64,000 nucleotides of DNA, from the NCBI GenBank assembly GCA_016521575.1, contig JAEKDP010000001.1, forward strand, positions 539,894-603,893, given 5' to 3'. A program made the position numbers and the translations under genes. A model generated the notes under the pieces. That model saw nothing but the letters and a program-made list of their open reading frames with translations. It was not told the DNA's origin and ran no database searches. Shown in pieces: positions 19,841 to 28,509 of this stretch. Every line of letters begins with the position of its first letter. Within the stretch, counting starts at the first letter, position 1. Source of the DNA: Rhodobacteraceae bacterium F11138. GTDB lineage: Bacteria; Pseudomonadota; Alphaproteobacteria; Rhodobacterales; Rhodobacteraceae.

Positions 19841-21466
19841 TTATTTCACGGGGTAGTGAAGCCTGCCGTCATCGTCCCAACCATATCCCGCGTCTTCCAG
19901 GATCTTGCGGGCGGCGTCGATATCGAAGGCCACCGGCTCAAGGTCGGAATTATACCATTGCCCGGTCTGGCGTGGTACGTTGCCCTCTCCGGCGGGAACC
20001 GCGAAACCCAACCAGCCTTCGATCGCGGCCCGCTGGCGTGCTGTCGCGGTCTTGAGCGCGCGACGGAATTCCAGATCCGAGAACGGCGGCTTGGTATTGT
20101 TGAGCCAGGTCATCATCGTGCCGTGGGAGGGGATTTCGATGAATTCGAGGAAATCTTCCTGCATGCCAAGATCGCTCATTGCGGCGACAGGCAGAACGGT
20201 CGTTGCGATATCTGCGGTGCCGTCCAGCATGGTCGAACGGATGGCGTCGGCCTGACCCAGCGCAAGGCGGCGGATGCCGTCATAGGCGGGGGCTGCGAAA
20301 TGCGCCTTGTGCGTGCGCAGGTCGTGCAGTTCATTGACGCGCCATTCCTTGAACATGAACGGTCCGCTGCCAATCGCAACGCCATCGGCGACAACATCGC
20401 GGTTGACCATGTCACCTTCGTAATCCGCCCACAGATGTTCGGGCAGAATGAAGAGATAGGTCATCGCAATCGTTTCAAAGGTTGCGTCAGGTGTCTTGAG
20501 GTTGAATTCGAAGGTATGGTCATCGATCTTGGTTGCCCCGGCGATATTACCGATCCGCGACGACATGGTGGGGGGCTGGATTTCGACGATCTTGTTGATC
20601 GTGAACACCGCGTCATCGGCTGTTACGGCTTCGCCGTCATGGAATGTCATGTCGTCGCGCAGTGTGACCCTTACGGTGGTGTCGTCGGTGAATTCCCAGG
20701 ATTCCGCTGCCCAAGGGCGGGATTTCCCGTCTGCGCCGATCTTGGCGAACGTGTCGTAGACAAAGCGCATCCAGCCGGTCGCGCCTTCTTCGGACATCGG
20801 GTTATAGGTGCTTACATCTTCGAGATATGCCCAATCCATGATGCGGTCGTCAGTCAGCGGGCGCGCGGCCAGCCACGGATCGACAAGGTTCTCATGCGCG
20901 GCAACGGGTGAAGGATTGGTGACGTTTTCCCATTTGTCGCTGTTGTAAAGGATGCCGTAAACGGTGTTGGTCACCGGCCACCAGGGGATCTGCGACTGGA
21001 ACAGTTCCTGCATCTGGTGGATGGTTTCCCGGCGTTCGTCGGAATTGACCTGAGTAAGCTGTTTTTCCGCCAGTCGGGTATATTCCTCGTTGCACCAGCT
21101 AGAGCCGTTCGCACGCTGCCCGCAGGCGCTGATGTTGTTCAGATAGAACACCGGGTCGATCCGGTCCGGGTCGGCGCCGACGCTGAACACGGCCATGTCC
21201 TCAAGTTTGCCGCCGACGATGATATCGGACACGAAGGTGCTGAACTGAATGGGGCGCATCTGGAATTCCAGGCCCAGCTTGGCCCATTCCTGTGACAGCA
21301 CACGCGCAGATTGTTCGTAGACCGGCCCCATATCGGCCGCGTAGTACGCGAGCGAAAGCTTGGGCACGATTTCGCCCAGCTTCTCTTGTGACAGCGCCGC
21401 GCTGGCGAAGAACAGGCTTCCTGCGCCGACCGTTGCGGTTGCCACGGATTTCACTAAGTAATTCAA
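19841..21466 (-). CDS. Family-5 ABC solute-binding protein with circularly permuted order
   Basis: This 541-residue protein starts with a Sec-type signal (residues 1 to about 26) and belongs to the DppA/OppA family, but its segments are out of order. Residues 36-180 match the normal C-terminal part: EWAKLGLEFQMRP corresponds to DWAKVGVQ in DppA, then GADPDRIDPVFYLN, then SSWCNEEYTRL. Residues 208-538 match the normal N-terminal and central parts: AAESWEFTDDTTVRVTL, FHDGEAVTADDAVF, SDLEFRRALKTA and DAARKILEDAGYGW. A linker of about 25 residues joins the old termini. The start codon is TTG with a strong GGGAGG seven bases upstream. It heads the importer operon and is divergent from the LysR gene. 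Confidence 0.9.
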   Translation of the reverse strand: MNYLVKSVATATVGAGSLFFASAALSQEKLGEIVPKLSLAYYAADMGPVYEQSARVLSQEWAKLGLEFQMRPIQFSTFVSDIIVGGKLEDMAVFSVGADPDRIDPVFYLNNISACGQRANGSSWCNEEYTRLAEKQLTQVNSDERRETIHQMQELFQSQIPWWPVTNTVYGILYNSDKWENVTNPSPVAAHENLVDPWLAARPLTDDRIMDWAYLEDVSTYNPMSEEGATGWMRFVYDTFAKIGADGKSRPWAAESWEFTDDTTVRVTLRDDMTFHDGEAVTADDAVFTINKIVEIQPPTMSSRIGNIAGATKIDDHTFEFNLKTPDATFETIAMTYLFILPEHLWADYEGDMVNRDVVADGVAIGSGPFMFKEWRVNELHDLRTHKAHFAAPAYDGIRRLALGQADAIRSTMLDGTADIATTVLPVAAMSDLGMQEDFLEFIEIPSHGTMMTWLNNTKPPFSDLEFRRALKTATARQRAAIEGWLGFAVPAGEGNVPRQTGQWYNSDLEPVAFDIDAARKILEDAGYGWDDDGRLHYPVK

Positions 21467-21562
21467 GTCTTTTCCTCCCTAGGTGGTGCCGTCGCGACAG
21501 CCAACTTCTTCGCCCGCCGAAACGTGTTGTCCGTTCCCCGAATAGAGCTGTTTGCATGGCGT

Positions 21563-21577
21563 TGACCGATCCGGTCA
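21563..21577. promoter_or_regulatory. Inverted repeat in the importer/LysR divergent promoter region
   Basis: TGACCG and CGGTCA form a six-base inverted repeat with a three-base spacer, in the 212-base gap between the binding-protein start (21466) and the LysR start (21679). LysR proteins commonly bind dyads between divergent genes. The match is short, so a chance palindrome cannot be excluded. Confidence 0.3.
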
Positions 21578-21678
21578 CAGTGACATTAACATGTCGGTAG
21601 GCGAAGAGAAATTAATATAGTTGTGGTTATTTCCGTGTGCGGCTAATAAATTGCAATGCGCAGCAAGGGCTCGGCACC

Positions 21679-22536
21679 ATGGACCATAACCTTCAGCTCT
21701 CTCATCTCAAGACGCTGATCGCGATTGCCGACAAGGGCGGTTTCACGGCGGCGGGTGAGTATCTGGGCCGCACGCAGTCTGCGATCACGCAGCAGATGCA
21801 CAACCTTGAAGAGGTCGTGGGCGCGCCGCTGTTCCGCAAGCGCGGGCGCAAGCGCGAACTGACCCCCGAAGGGGTTTCCCTGTTGCATGACAGCCGGGAA
21901 ATCATCGCCCGCTGCAATCATGCCATCGCATCGGTGTGCAAGGGCGGCAAGAACGAAACCATCTCGCTGGGCGCGCCTCTGGAAGTTGCCGAAGACCTCT
22001 TGCCGCCGGTGATGTCGGCCTATGCACGCAAATGGCCGAATGTTCTGGTCAATCTGCACGTTGTGCGTAGTCCCGTGCTGATGGATATGCTGGAACGCGG
22101 TCAGCTGGACATGACGTTGAGCACGCGGCGCATCAACGCCTTTCACAGCGCGTTCCTGACCCGCCAGAAGGTGCATTGGATTGCGCGCGAAAACTGGTCC
22201 ACGGATCTGTCGCAGACGCTTCCGCTGGTGTTGACGGACGAACCCAGCATGTTCCGCAGGATCGCCCTGAGCGCGCTGGATCTGTCGGGCATCCTGTACG
22301 AGGAAAAGGTGACGTCTTCGTCCCTGGCGGGCGTTCGTCTGGCGGTTGCCTCGGGGGCGGGCGTGACAGCCAGAACGGAAAGTCACCTGTTCGGAAACGC
22401 CACCATCCTGAGCGAAGAAGACGGGCTGCCGCCGTTGCCGGATGTCCATTACTATCTTTATCGCGGCGCCGAAGATCCGGTGCCGCATGTGCGCGACATG
22501 TTCGAATTGATCGTCGAACATCTTCGGGCAGAATAA
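21679..22536 (+). CDS. LysR-family transcriptional regulator
   Basis: This 285-residue protein has the N-terminal LysR helix-turn-helix (LKTLIAIADKGGFTAAGEYL, then RTQSAITQQMHNLE) and a periplasmic-binding-protein-like effector domain from about residue 85. The ATG at 21679 with AAGG upstream fits the family start better than the GTG 14 codons earlier. It is transcribed away from the permuted-binding-protein operon and converges with fumarylacetoacetase after three bases. The importer operon is the likeliest target. Confidence 0.9.
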   Translation: MDHNLQLSHLKTLIAIADKGGFTAAGEYLGRTQSAITQQMHNLEEVVGAPLFRKRGRKRELTPEGVSLLHDSREIIARCNHAIASVCKGGKNETISLGAPLEVAEDLLPPVMSAYARKWPNVLVNLHVVRSPVLMDMLERGQLDMTLSTRRINAFHSAFLTRQKVHWIARENWSTDLSQTLPLVLTDEPSMFRRIALSALDLSGILYEEKVTSSSLAGVRLAVASGAGVTARTESHLFGNATILSEEDGLPPLPDVHYYLYRGAEDPVPHVRDMFELIVEHLRAE

Positions 22537-22539
22537 TCC

Positions 22540-23856
22540 TTAGATTGCACCGCTGGGCAGGACCTGGCCTTCGCAAACGCCCAGGCCGATCGACCTTGCG
22601 TTCGGCGCGCTGCAATATCCGGTCATCTTCACCTCATCCCCGTCATGCAGATAGCCCCGGTGTTCCCCGTTCTCAAGCTGGATCGGGTTGCTGCCCCGCC
22701 AGGTTATTTCGGACATGCACCCCTGGGCCTTGTCCCCATATTTCGAAACCGTGCCGCTGCCCAGCAGGTCGCCCGGACGCATCGGGCAACCGTTGGATGC
22801 GTGGTGGGTGATCATTTGCGGGATGGTCCAGTACATGCTGTCAAAGCTGGTCGAAGCGATGACTTCGCCGGGTTGATTGTTCTTGCGCATTTCCGCGGTG
22901 CGCAGATGCACTTCCAGGTTCAGATCCAGCCCGCCATAGGCATCGTTTCGGGCATCACTGAGATAGCCCAGCACCTCGCCATGCGCGTCGTCGCGCTTGC
23001 GGGCGGGAATGCGGAAGGGTTCCAGCGCCTCTTGCGTGATGACCCAGCCTGAAATCGTGGTGGCAAAACCCTTGGACAGGAAAGGCCCCAGCGGCTGGTA
23101 TTCCCATGACTGTACATCCCGGGCGGACCAGTCGTTCAGCAAACAGATGCCAAAGAAATGTTCGGGTGCCTGCGACAGGGGAATCGATTTGAACTGCGAA
23201 TTGCCCTGGCCGATGAATGTGCCGACCTCAAGCTCGAAATCAAGCTTTTCACAGGGGCCGAACGCGATCTTGTCGTCCTTCTGAAACTGCCCGCAGGGAC
23301 GCACGATTTGGGACCCCGAAACAATGACGGATGAGGCCCGTCCGTTGTACCCCACCGGCAGGCTGGTGAAATTGGGCATCAGCGGATTGTCGGGACGAGA
23401 CATCTTGCCGCCATTCGTGGCATGTTCGATCGAGCAGTAGAAATCGGTGAAATCGCCGATCCGCGACGGCAGCTTCAACGTGATGTCTTGCATCGCAAGC
23501 AAATGCCGGGACAGTGCGGTCTGCTGGGCAGAGCCCTGGCGCAGCCCGCGGCTCAGACAACGTCGTACCGCGGACCAGACCTGCGGATTCTGCGCCATCA
23601 ACGGGTTCAGCGTCCGGGCCTCGAACACAGCGTGAGAGGCATCACCGACAAGCCCTTCGAGAAGACCGGCACGAAAGCAACTGCGCAGGTCCAGCACCTG
23701 ATCCCCGATTGCAACCGCTATCCGGTCGTCGTTCACCCCATTCGGAGAAATGACGCCAAACGGCAGGTTCTGGATCGGGAAATCGGCACCGACATCATTC
23801 GCGCTTTCGACCCAGGAGCGAAGGTTCGGGTCGTGGGTTTCGTTGGTTCTGTGCAT
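22540..23856 (-). CDS. fahA: Fumarylacetoacetase
   Basis: The enzyme hydrolyses fumarylacetoacetate to fumarate and acetoacetate, the last step of tyrosine and homogentisate breakdown. The 438-residue length fits the eukaryote-like two-domain form rather than the short FAH-fold proteins. Recognisable segments include the N-terminal NLPFGVISP, the catalytic-region DFTDFYCSIEHATN, LDFELEVGTFIGQGN, LLNDWSARDVQSWEYQPLGPF and RPGDLLGSGTVS. The start has GAAGG upstream. No homogentisate dioxygenase or maleylacetoacetate isomerase gene is nearby, so its local pathway is unclear. Confidence 0.92.
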   Translation of the reverse strand: MHRTNETHDPNLRSWVESANDVGADFPIQNLPFGVISPNGVNDDRIAVAIGDQVLDLRSCFRAGLLEGLVGDASHAVFEARTLNPLMAQNPQVWSAVRRCLSRGLRQGSAQQTALSRHLLAMQDITLKLPSRIGDFTDFYCSIEHATNGGKMSRPDNPLMPNFTSLPVGYNGRASSVIVSGSQIVRPCGQFQKDDKIAFGPCEKLDFELEVGTFIGQGNSQFKSIPLSQAPEHFFGICLLNDWSARDVQSWEYQPLGPFLSKGFATTISGWVITQEALEPFRIPARKRDDAHGEVLGYLSDARNDAYGGLDLNLEVHLRTAEMRKNNQPGEVIASTSFDSMYWTIPQMITHHASNGCPMRPGDLLGSGTVSKYGDKAQGCMSEITWRGSNPIQLENGEHRGYLHDGDEVKMTGYCSAPNARSIGLGVCEGQVLPSGAI

Positions 23857-24213
23857 TCTGTGGCCTTCGATAATTGCTTTACCCTTGCGCGGGGCCGGGG
23901 ACTTGCATCGAGTATCCGAATTGCTTTGGCAAATGGGAAATTAGAAACTTTTCTGGATACATTAGAACATCACAAACCGGTCGTGTGCTGGGTCGGGTGT
24001 TGGGGCGAAGGATCGTTTCGCCCCCGGGGATATGACGCGGCGATTTGAACCGGGGATTGCGCCGCAACAGGCGAATATGCCTGACCGCCTGATGTCCGGC
24101 TTTCTGCCGACCGGAACCGTATTCGCGAATCAACCACTGATTAATTTGTTGTAATCGTTGCAATAAATTTTTCTCTTGCCATATTTAATTGTTCGGACAT
24201 TACTGGAGTGGCC
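23857..24213. other. Divergent intergenic region between fahA and the acyl-CoA ligase gene
   Basis: No convincing gene was found in these 357 bases; a 94-codon minus-strand frame (23879-24163) has no ribosome-binding site or family signal. The right end, from about 24130, is AT-rich and probably holds the ligase promoter. A perfect eight-base stem-loop lies at 24002-24024. Confidence 0.6.
24002..24024. promoter_or_regulatory. Perfect stem-loop in the fahA/ligase intergenic region
   Basis: GGGGCGAA and TTCGCCCC pair over eight bases around a seven-base loop. There is no T tract, and the site lies 145 bases upstream of fahA and 190 bases upstream of the ligase start, so it is not a terminator of either gene. 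It may be a regulator site or leader structure. Confidence 0.35.
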
Positions 24214-25749
24214 ATGAACCATTTCCAGACAGCGGTGTTTCACGCCGCGCGAGACCCGAATCGGATTGCCATCAGCGACAGCACCAAGCTGCTGAGCCGC
24301 CTGGACTTTGTTCACCACGTTTTGCGGGTTGCGGCCAGCCTTCAGGCCATGGGAATTGGGCGGGGGGATCGTGTCTGTGCCGTGATGCACAATTCGATCG
24401 ATTTTGTGGCGCTGTACTATGCGACGGCGGTGACCGGGTTCATTCTGGTCCCGGTGAACACCCGGTACGATCACGGCGATTTTTGCCACGTCTTTGAGGA
24501 CAGTGACCCGAAACTGGTCCTGTACGCGCCGGAATTCGAGGACCGGATTTCCGGCTACCGGCAGGGGGCGGACGAAGGCACGCAGTGGGTTGGTCTCACG
24601 GATACGCTTTTTGATGCGATGCCGGACTTTGACACCCAGACGGCACGGGTTGGTGCGGTGGACGATGACGAGGTGTCGCTGATCCTTTACACGTCTGGAA
24701 CGACATCCAGACCCAAGGGCGCAATGCTCACGCACCGCAATCTTGCGGCGAATGCGATGAACTATCAGGTCGAACTGGGCATCACCGAGAACTCAAGCTC
24801 GATCCTTGCCACCCCGTTGTTCCATATCGGCGGATTTGGTGTGTTGAACGGGCCGGTTCTGTTTGCCGGCGGCACGCTGCATGTGGTGGGCCGGTATGAC
24901 CCGGAAACGTTGCTGGATGCGCTGAAGGCAACGGAGCCAAGCCATCTGTTCCTGTTGTCCACGATGTGGGTCGGACTGACAGACCGGCCCGAGTTCGCGG
25001 ATCTGCGTTTCAACGATGTGAACTATGTTCAGACGGCTGCATCCCCGCTGAGCGAATGGCGGCAAGACCGGATCCGCAAGGTGTTCCCGAATGCCGAATT
25101 CGGGTGGGGCTACGGGATGACGGAAAGCTGCGTCACCTCGATCAAGAATCGCACCACGCAGGAAATTCAGGATCACCCCGGGTCGATCGGATATGTGTGG
25201 CGCCATGTCGCCGCGCGCCTTGTGGATGCTGCCGGCCAGGTGTTGCCCGGCACGAACCAGGTGGGGGAACTGCAGGTCAGGGGCCCGACGGTCTTTGCCG
25301 GATATTGGAACAACCCCCAGGCCACCGAAGATGTCTTTACGCCCGATGGATGGCTGAAAACGGGCGACCTGCTGGAATTCGACGCCGATGGTTTTGCCTA
25401 TTTTCGCGGCCGGGCAAAGGACATGATCAAGACCGGAGGTGAGAATGTCGCGGCCATCGAAGTGGAACAATGTCTGACGGAACATCCCCAGGTCAGCGAT
25501 GCCGCCATAATGGGGCTGCCCCATGAATATTGGGGCGAGGAACTGGTCGCGGTCGTCGTGCCCGTACCGGGAACGCAACCCGGCGGCGATGAGCTTCAGC
25601 AGCATTGCCGCGCCAGGCTGTCTGCGTTCAAGGTTCCCAAGCGCATCTTCATCCACGAGACGGTTCCGAAATCCTCTTCCGGCAAGGTGCAGAAGTTCAT
25701 TCTGAAACGGAAACTCATGGAACAGGAGGCCCGCGCCAGTGACGGCTGA
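24214..25749 (+). CDS. Acyl-CoA synthetase, AMP-forming (ANL superfamily)
   Basis: The enzyme activates a carboxylate with ATP and joins it to CoA. The 511-residue protein contains the ATP loop YTSGTTSRPKG at 159-169, GYGMTES in the middle, GWLKTGDL with the hinge region after it, and the C-terminal catalytic lysine in SSSGKVQK. The ATG at 24214 is chosen over the GTG two codons upstream because GGAG lies five bases before it. It overlaps the following hydratase gene by 11 bases, so the two form an operon. The acyl substrate cannot be told from sequence. Confidence 0.92.
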   Translation: MNHFQTAVFHAARDPNRIAISDSTKLLSRLDFVHHVLRVAASLQAMGIGRGDRVCAVMHNSIDFVALYYATAVTGFILVPVNTRYDHGDFCHVFEDSDPKLVLYAPEFEDRISGYRQGADEGTQWVGLTDTLFDAMPDFDTQTARVGAVDDDEVSLILYTSGTTSRPKGAMLTHRNLAANAMNYQVELGITENSSSILATPLFHIGGFGVLNGPVLFAGGTLHVVGRYDPETLLDALKATEPSHLFLLSTMWVGLTDRPEFADLRFNDVNYVQTAASPLSEWRQDRIRKVFPNAEFGWGYGMTESCVTSIKNRTTQEIQDHPGSIGYVWRHVAARLVDAAGQVLPGTNQVGELQVRGPTVFAGYWNNPQATEDVFTPDGWLKTGDLLEFDADGFAYFRGRAKDMIKTGGENVAAIEVEQCLTEHPQVSDAAIMGLPHEYWGEELVAVVVPVPGTQPGGDELQQHCRARLSAFKVPKRIFIHETVPKSSSGKVQKFILKRKLMEQEARASDG

Positions 25750-26512
25750 AACGACATATGAAACGCTGAAACTGGTGCGTCAGGACGGCATCGCCGTTAT
25801 CCGGATCGACCGCGCGGCCAAGATGAATGCGATCAGCCAGCAAATGATCCGCGACTTCAACATGGCCGTTTCCGAACTGATGACGGATCTGGGCACGCGG
25901 GCCGTGGTGATTTCAGGCGCGGATCATGTCTTTTCCGCGGGCATCGATCTGAAAGACCCGGAAAAATGGAAAGATGAAGAGCAGTCGCTTGAGCGGCGCC
26001 GTGAAACGGCGTTCCTTGGCGGGCGGCTGTGTCAAGCCATCGAGTCGCTGCCGCAAATCACCATCTGCGCGATCAACGGCCCCGCCATCGGCGCGGGCGC
26101 GGCAATCGCGCTGGCCTGCGACTGGCGTATTCTTGGCCAATCCGCCTATTTCTGGCTGCCGGAAATCCGGATCGGGCTGAACCTGAGCTGGGGCGCGGTG
26201 CCCCGGCTGACGATGTTGGCAGGACCGGCCCGGGCAAAAAGAATGCTGGTGCTGTGCGAGAAACTGCCCGCCCGGACGGCGCTGGATTGGGGCTTGGCCG
26301 ACGAGGTGGTGAATGATCCCCTTGAACGGTCGATGGAAATTGCCGCCGACGTGGCCTCCATGCCGCCTGCGCCTGTGCGGATCAGCAAGGAAACGGTCAA
26401 TACGATCGCCTATGCGATGGCGCGCGCGATCGGCCATGCCGACGGGGATCAGGGCCTGGTCTGCCGCGACAGCAACGATGCGCGGGCGGCCCGGTCCGCG
26501 TTTGGAAAATGA
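25739..26512 (+). CDS. Enoyl-CoA hydratase/isomerase family protein
   Basis: This 257-residue crotonase-fold protein has both oxyanion-hole segments (FSAGIDLKD and NGPAIGAGAAIAL) and LPEIRIGLNLSWG in the active-site region. The start is GTG with AGGAGG nine bases upstream, inside the end of the ligase gene. With the ligase it could carry out activation and hydration or isomerisation of an unsaturated acid. The usual second hydratase Glu is not obvious in the GAGAAIALACD segment, so another crotonase-type reaction is possible. Confidence 0.88.
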   Translation: MTAETTYETLKLVRQDGIAVIRIDRAAKMNAISQQMIRDFNMAVSELMTDLGTRAVVISGADHVFSAGIDLKDPEKWKDEEQSLERRRETAFLGGRLCQAIESLPQITICAINGPAIGAGAAIALACDWRILGQSAYFWLPEIRIGLNLSWGAVPRLTMLAGPARAKRMLVLCEKLPARTALDWGLADEVVNDPLERSMEIAADVASMPPAPVRISKETVNTIAYAMARAIGHADGDQGLVCRDSNDARAARSAFGK

Positions 26513-26605
26513 CAATTCGTCCGGTTGCAGGGGGGCCTGAAAGGCTCCGGCCATCGGGCGGTACAATTCGGGGGATAGCCGGGAAACTCGCTTTGGCGAA
26601 CCCTT

Positions 26606-26623
26606 GGTTCTGCCATCAGAACC
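26606..26623 (+). terminator. Perfect hairpin downstream of the ligase/hydratase operon
   Basis: GGTTCTG-CCAT-CAGAACC is a perfect seven-base stem with a four-base loop, 94 bases past the hydratase stop. No T tract follows, so it is at most an atypical or factor-assisted terminator. The rest of the 292-base gap (26513-26804) holds no gene that can be supported and presumably contains the promoter of the next operon. Confidence 0.45.
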
Positions 26624-26804
26624 GGGCGGCAGTTATCCCTTGCCTTATGCAAAGGTCAGAATTTTGAATTGGTTTCCAATGGATTTCTGATCGTACCCTG
26701 CAAGGGCAGCGATAGCGCCGCCAAGCCACGGGCCGGTTTCCTGAACCGACACCGTTCGTAAAAAAACCGCCGGTTCCAACGGCATCAACAGAGGAGAGAC
26801 GACT

Positions 26805-27647
26805 ATGTTCAGAAAGATACTTCACGGAACGCTGCCCGTCCTGGCAGGTCTGTGTGCAGCAGGTGCGGCCACCGATGCATCTGCCGATGCCGCGTTTGAC
26901 AAGATCAAGGATCGCGGTGAACTGGCGGTGTGCAGCAAGGTTGATTACAAGCCCTTCGGCTTTCGCGACACCGATGGCACCCCCATCGGCCTGGAACACG
27001 ACCTGATCGATGATGTCCGGTTACGGTTGGAGGAAAAGCTGGGTGTCGCGATCAAGGTGAACCCGATCCCGGTGATCGCGGCCAATCGGATCCAGTTTCT
27101 GGAAGGCGGGAAGTGTGATCTGTTGATCGCAACCATGACAGACAAGCCCGAACGTCGGCGCACCATTGATATCATCGAACCGAATTACTATTCGTCCGGC
27201 GTCAATATCTTGGCTCTCAAGACCGTGAATATCAACGAATGGGGCGATATTCAGGATCAGAAAATGTGTTCCAGCCAGGGTGCGTTCTGGAACAAGGATC
27301 TACAGCAGAAATACAATATTGAACTGCTGACTTTTGCCGGGATCGCGGAAACCGAACAGGCGCTGATGGATGGTCGTTGTCTTGGCCTTCTGACCGACGA
27401 CTCCCTGGCGGCAATGCGTCTGGCGCAAGAGCGTTGGAACAAGGACTATGAACTGAAGGTCGATACCATCATGGATGCTTCATGGGGGGCCGCCATTCAG
27501 CAGGGCAATCCTGATTTCAAGGCCCTCATGGAAGAGACCATCACTGATTGGCACAAATCGGGCAAGATCATGGAGCTGGAAGACAAGTGGGACGTAAAGC
27601 GCACCCCTTTCGCGACCTCCATGCATGAAAAGTACAAGGATAGCTGA
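26805..27647 (+). CDS. Polar amino-acid-type ABC solute-binding protein
   Basis: This 280-residue protein has a Sec signal (about 1-28, ending ATDASA) and the family-3 fold: a start like DKIKDRGELAVCSKVDYKPFGF, then DLLIATMTDKPERR and a C-terminal ITDWHKSGKIMELEDKW. It begins an operon with two permeases, an ATPase and then soxBDAG, so its ligand is plausibly sarcosine, a betaine breakdown product or another N-methylated amino acid. That is inferred from context only. Confidence 0.9.
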   Translation: MFRKILHGTLPVLAGLCAAGAATDASADAAFDKIKDRGELAVCSKVDYKPFGFRDTDGTPIGLEHDLIDDVRLRLEEKLGVAIKVNPIPVIAANRIQFLEGGKCDLLIATMTDKPERRRTIDIIEPNYYSSGVNILALKTVNINEWGDIQDQKMCSSQGAFWNKDLQQKYNIELLTFAGIAETEQALMDGRCLGLLTDDSLAAMRLAQERWNKDYELKVDTIMDASWGAAIQQGNPDFKALMEETITDWHKSGKIMELEDKWDVKRTPFATSMHEKYKDS

Positions 27648-27667
27648 TCCAGTATCCTGACCTCTCT

Positions 27668-27699
27668 TTCACCGTGGCCACGATCCTGACCGCGGTGAA
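27668..27699 (+). terminator. Intercistronic hairpin after the amino-acid binding-protein gene
   Basis: TTCACCG and CGGTGAA form a seven-base stem with an 18-base loop, about 20 bases after the binding-protein stop and with no T tract. It resembles the hairpins at the two other binding-protein/permease junctions in this window and probably favours higher binding-protein mRNA levels. Confidence 0.45.
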
Positions 27700-27761
27700 G
27701 GATTTCGTCGCCAGCGGCCGGAATCATGTTGGCCGGACGAAACGAGCTATCGGAGTCTTCG

Positions 27762-28508
27762 ATGAACGTCTTTCAAGAATTCTTCTACTGGCTGTATGAC
27801 GCATACGGCCTCAACTTTATCGTTTTCTACGATAGTTGGGAATTCAACCGTTATCTGGTGGGGCTGACCAATACCCTTTATTTGTGCGTGATCTGCGTTG
27901 TCCTCTCCGTCGTGGTCGGGATTGCCGGTGCCTGGCTGCAAACCTCGAGATTCGCGCCGTTGCGGTGGGTGGTCTATTGCTACATTCAGTTCTTCCGGAA
28001 CACGCCGCCGCTGGCCCAGATGTATTTCTTCTATTTCGGCCTGGGGTCGGTCATGCCGCGCATAACCAATGACATGGGGCTGCAGGAACCCATGTTCGGC
28101 AATTTCGAATGGGCGATCATTGCGCTTACGCTGTTCGCTGGCGCGTTCAACGTCGAGATCTTTCGTTCGGGTATCGAGGCGGTGCCGAAAACCACCGTCG
28201 AGGCGGCCAGCGCGCTGGGCTACAGCCGGTGGAAAGCCTATGTGCATATCATTTTCCCGCTGGCGCTGCGGATCTGCATGCCGGGGCTGACGAACAATCT
28301 GGTGAACCTGCTCAAGACCACATCCATTGCCTATGCGATAGGCGTGGCCGAGGTCCTGTATGTCGCCAATCAGATCTGGGCGGTCGAATTCAACGTCCCC
28401 GAGATGATGAACCTGGTGCTGGTGACATATCTGGTCATCGTCAGTTCCTTTGTCTGGATGATGAGCCGGATCACCAAGCGCATGCGTATCCCTGGTTACA
28501 ACTGGTAA
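27762..28508 (+). CDS. Amino-acid ABC transporter permease (HisM/GlnP type), first subunit
   Basis: This 248-residue membrane protein has about five hydrophobic segments, the FFRNTPPLAQMYFFYFGLG motif of polar amino-acid permeases near residue 77, and the coupling segment EAASALGYSRWKAYVHI near 147. The ATG at 27762 is chosen because GGAG lies seven bases upstream; an in-frame ATG 12 codons earlier lacks one. It pairs with the next permease. Confidence 0.92.
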   Translation: MNVFQEFFYWLYDAYGLNFIVFYDSWEFNRYLVGLTNTLYLCVICVVLSVVVGIAGAWLQTSRFAPLRWVVYCYIQFFRNTPPLAQMYFFYFGLGSVMPRITNDMGLQEPMFGNFEWAIIALTLFAGAFNVEIFRSGIEAVPKTTVEAASALGYSRWKAYVHIIFPLALRICMPGLTNNLVNLLKTTSIAYAIGVAEVLYVANQIWAVEFNVPEMMNLVLVTYLVIVSSFVWMMSRITKRMRIPGYNW

Positions 28509-28509
28509 G

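Noticed and set aside
23879-24163. A 94-codon minus-strand frame in the fahA/ligase gap
   Set aside because: It has no ribosome-binding site and no family-like sequence, and it spans the region expected to hold promoters.
26513-26804. A glycine or other riboswitch upstream of the amino-acid importer/sox operon
   Set aside because: Only a simple seven-base hairpin was found; no paired-aptamer pattern or conserved riboswitch core could be recognised.
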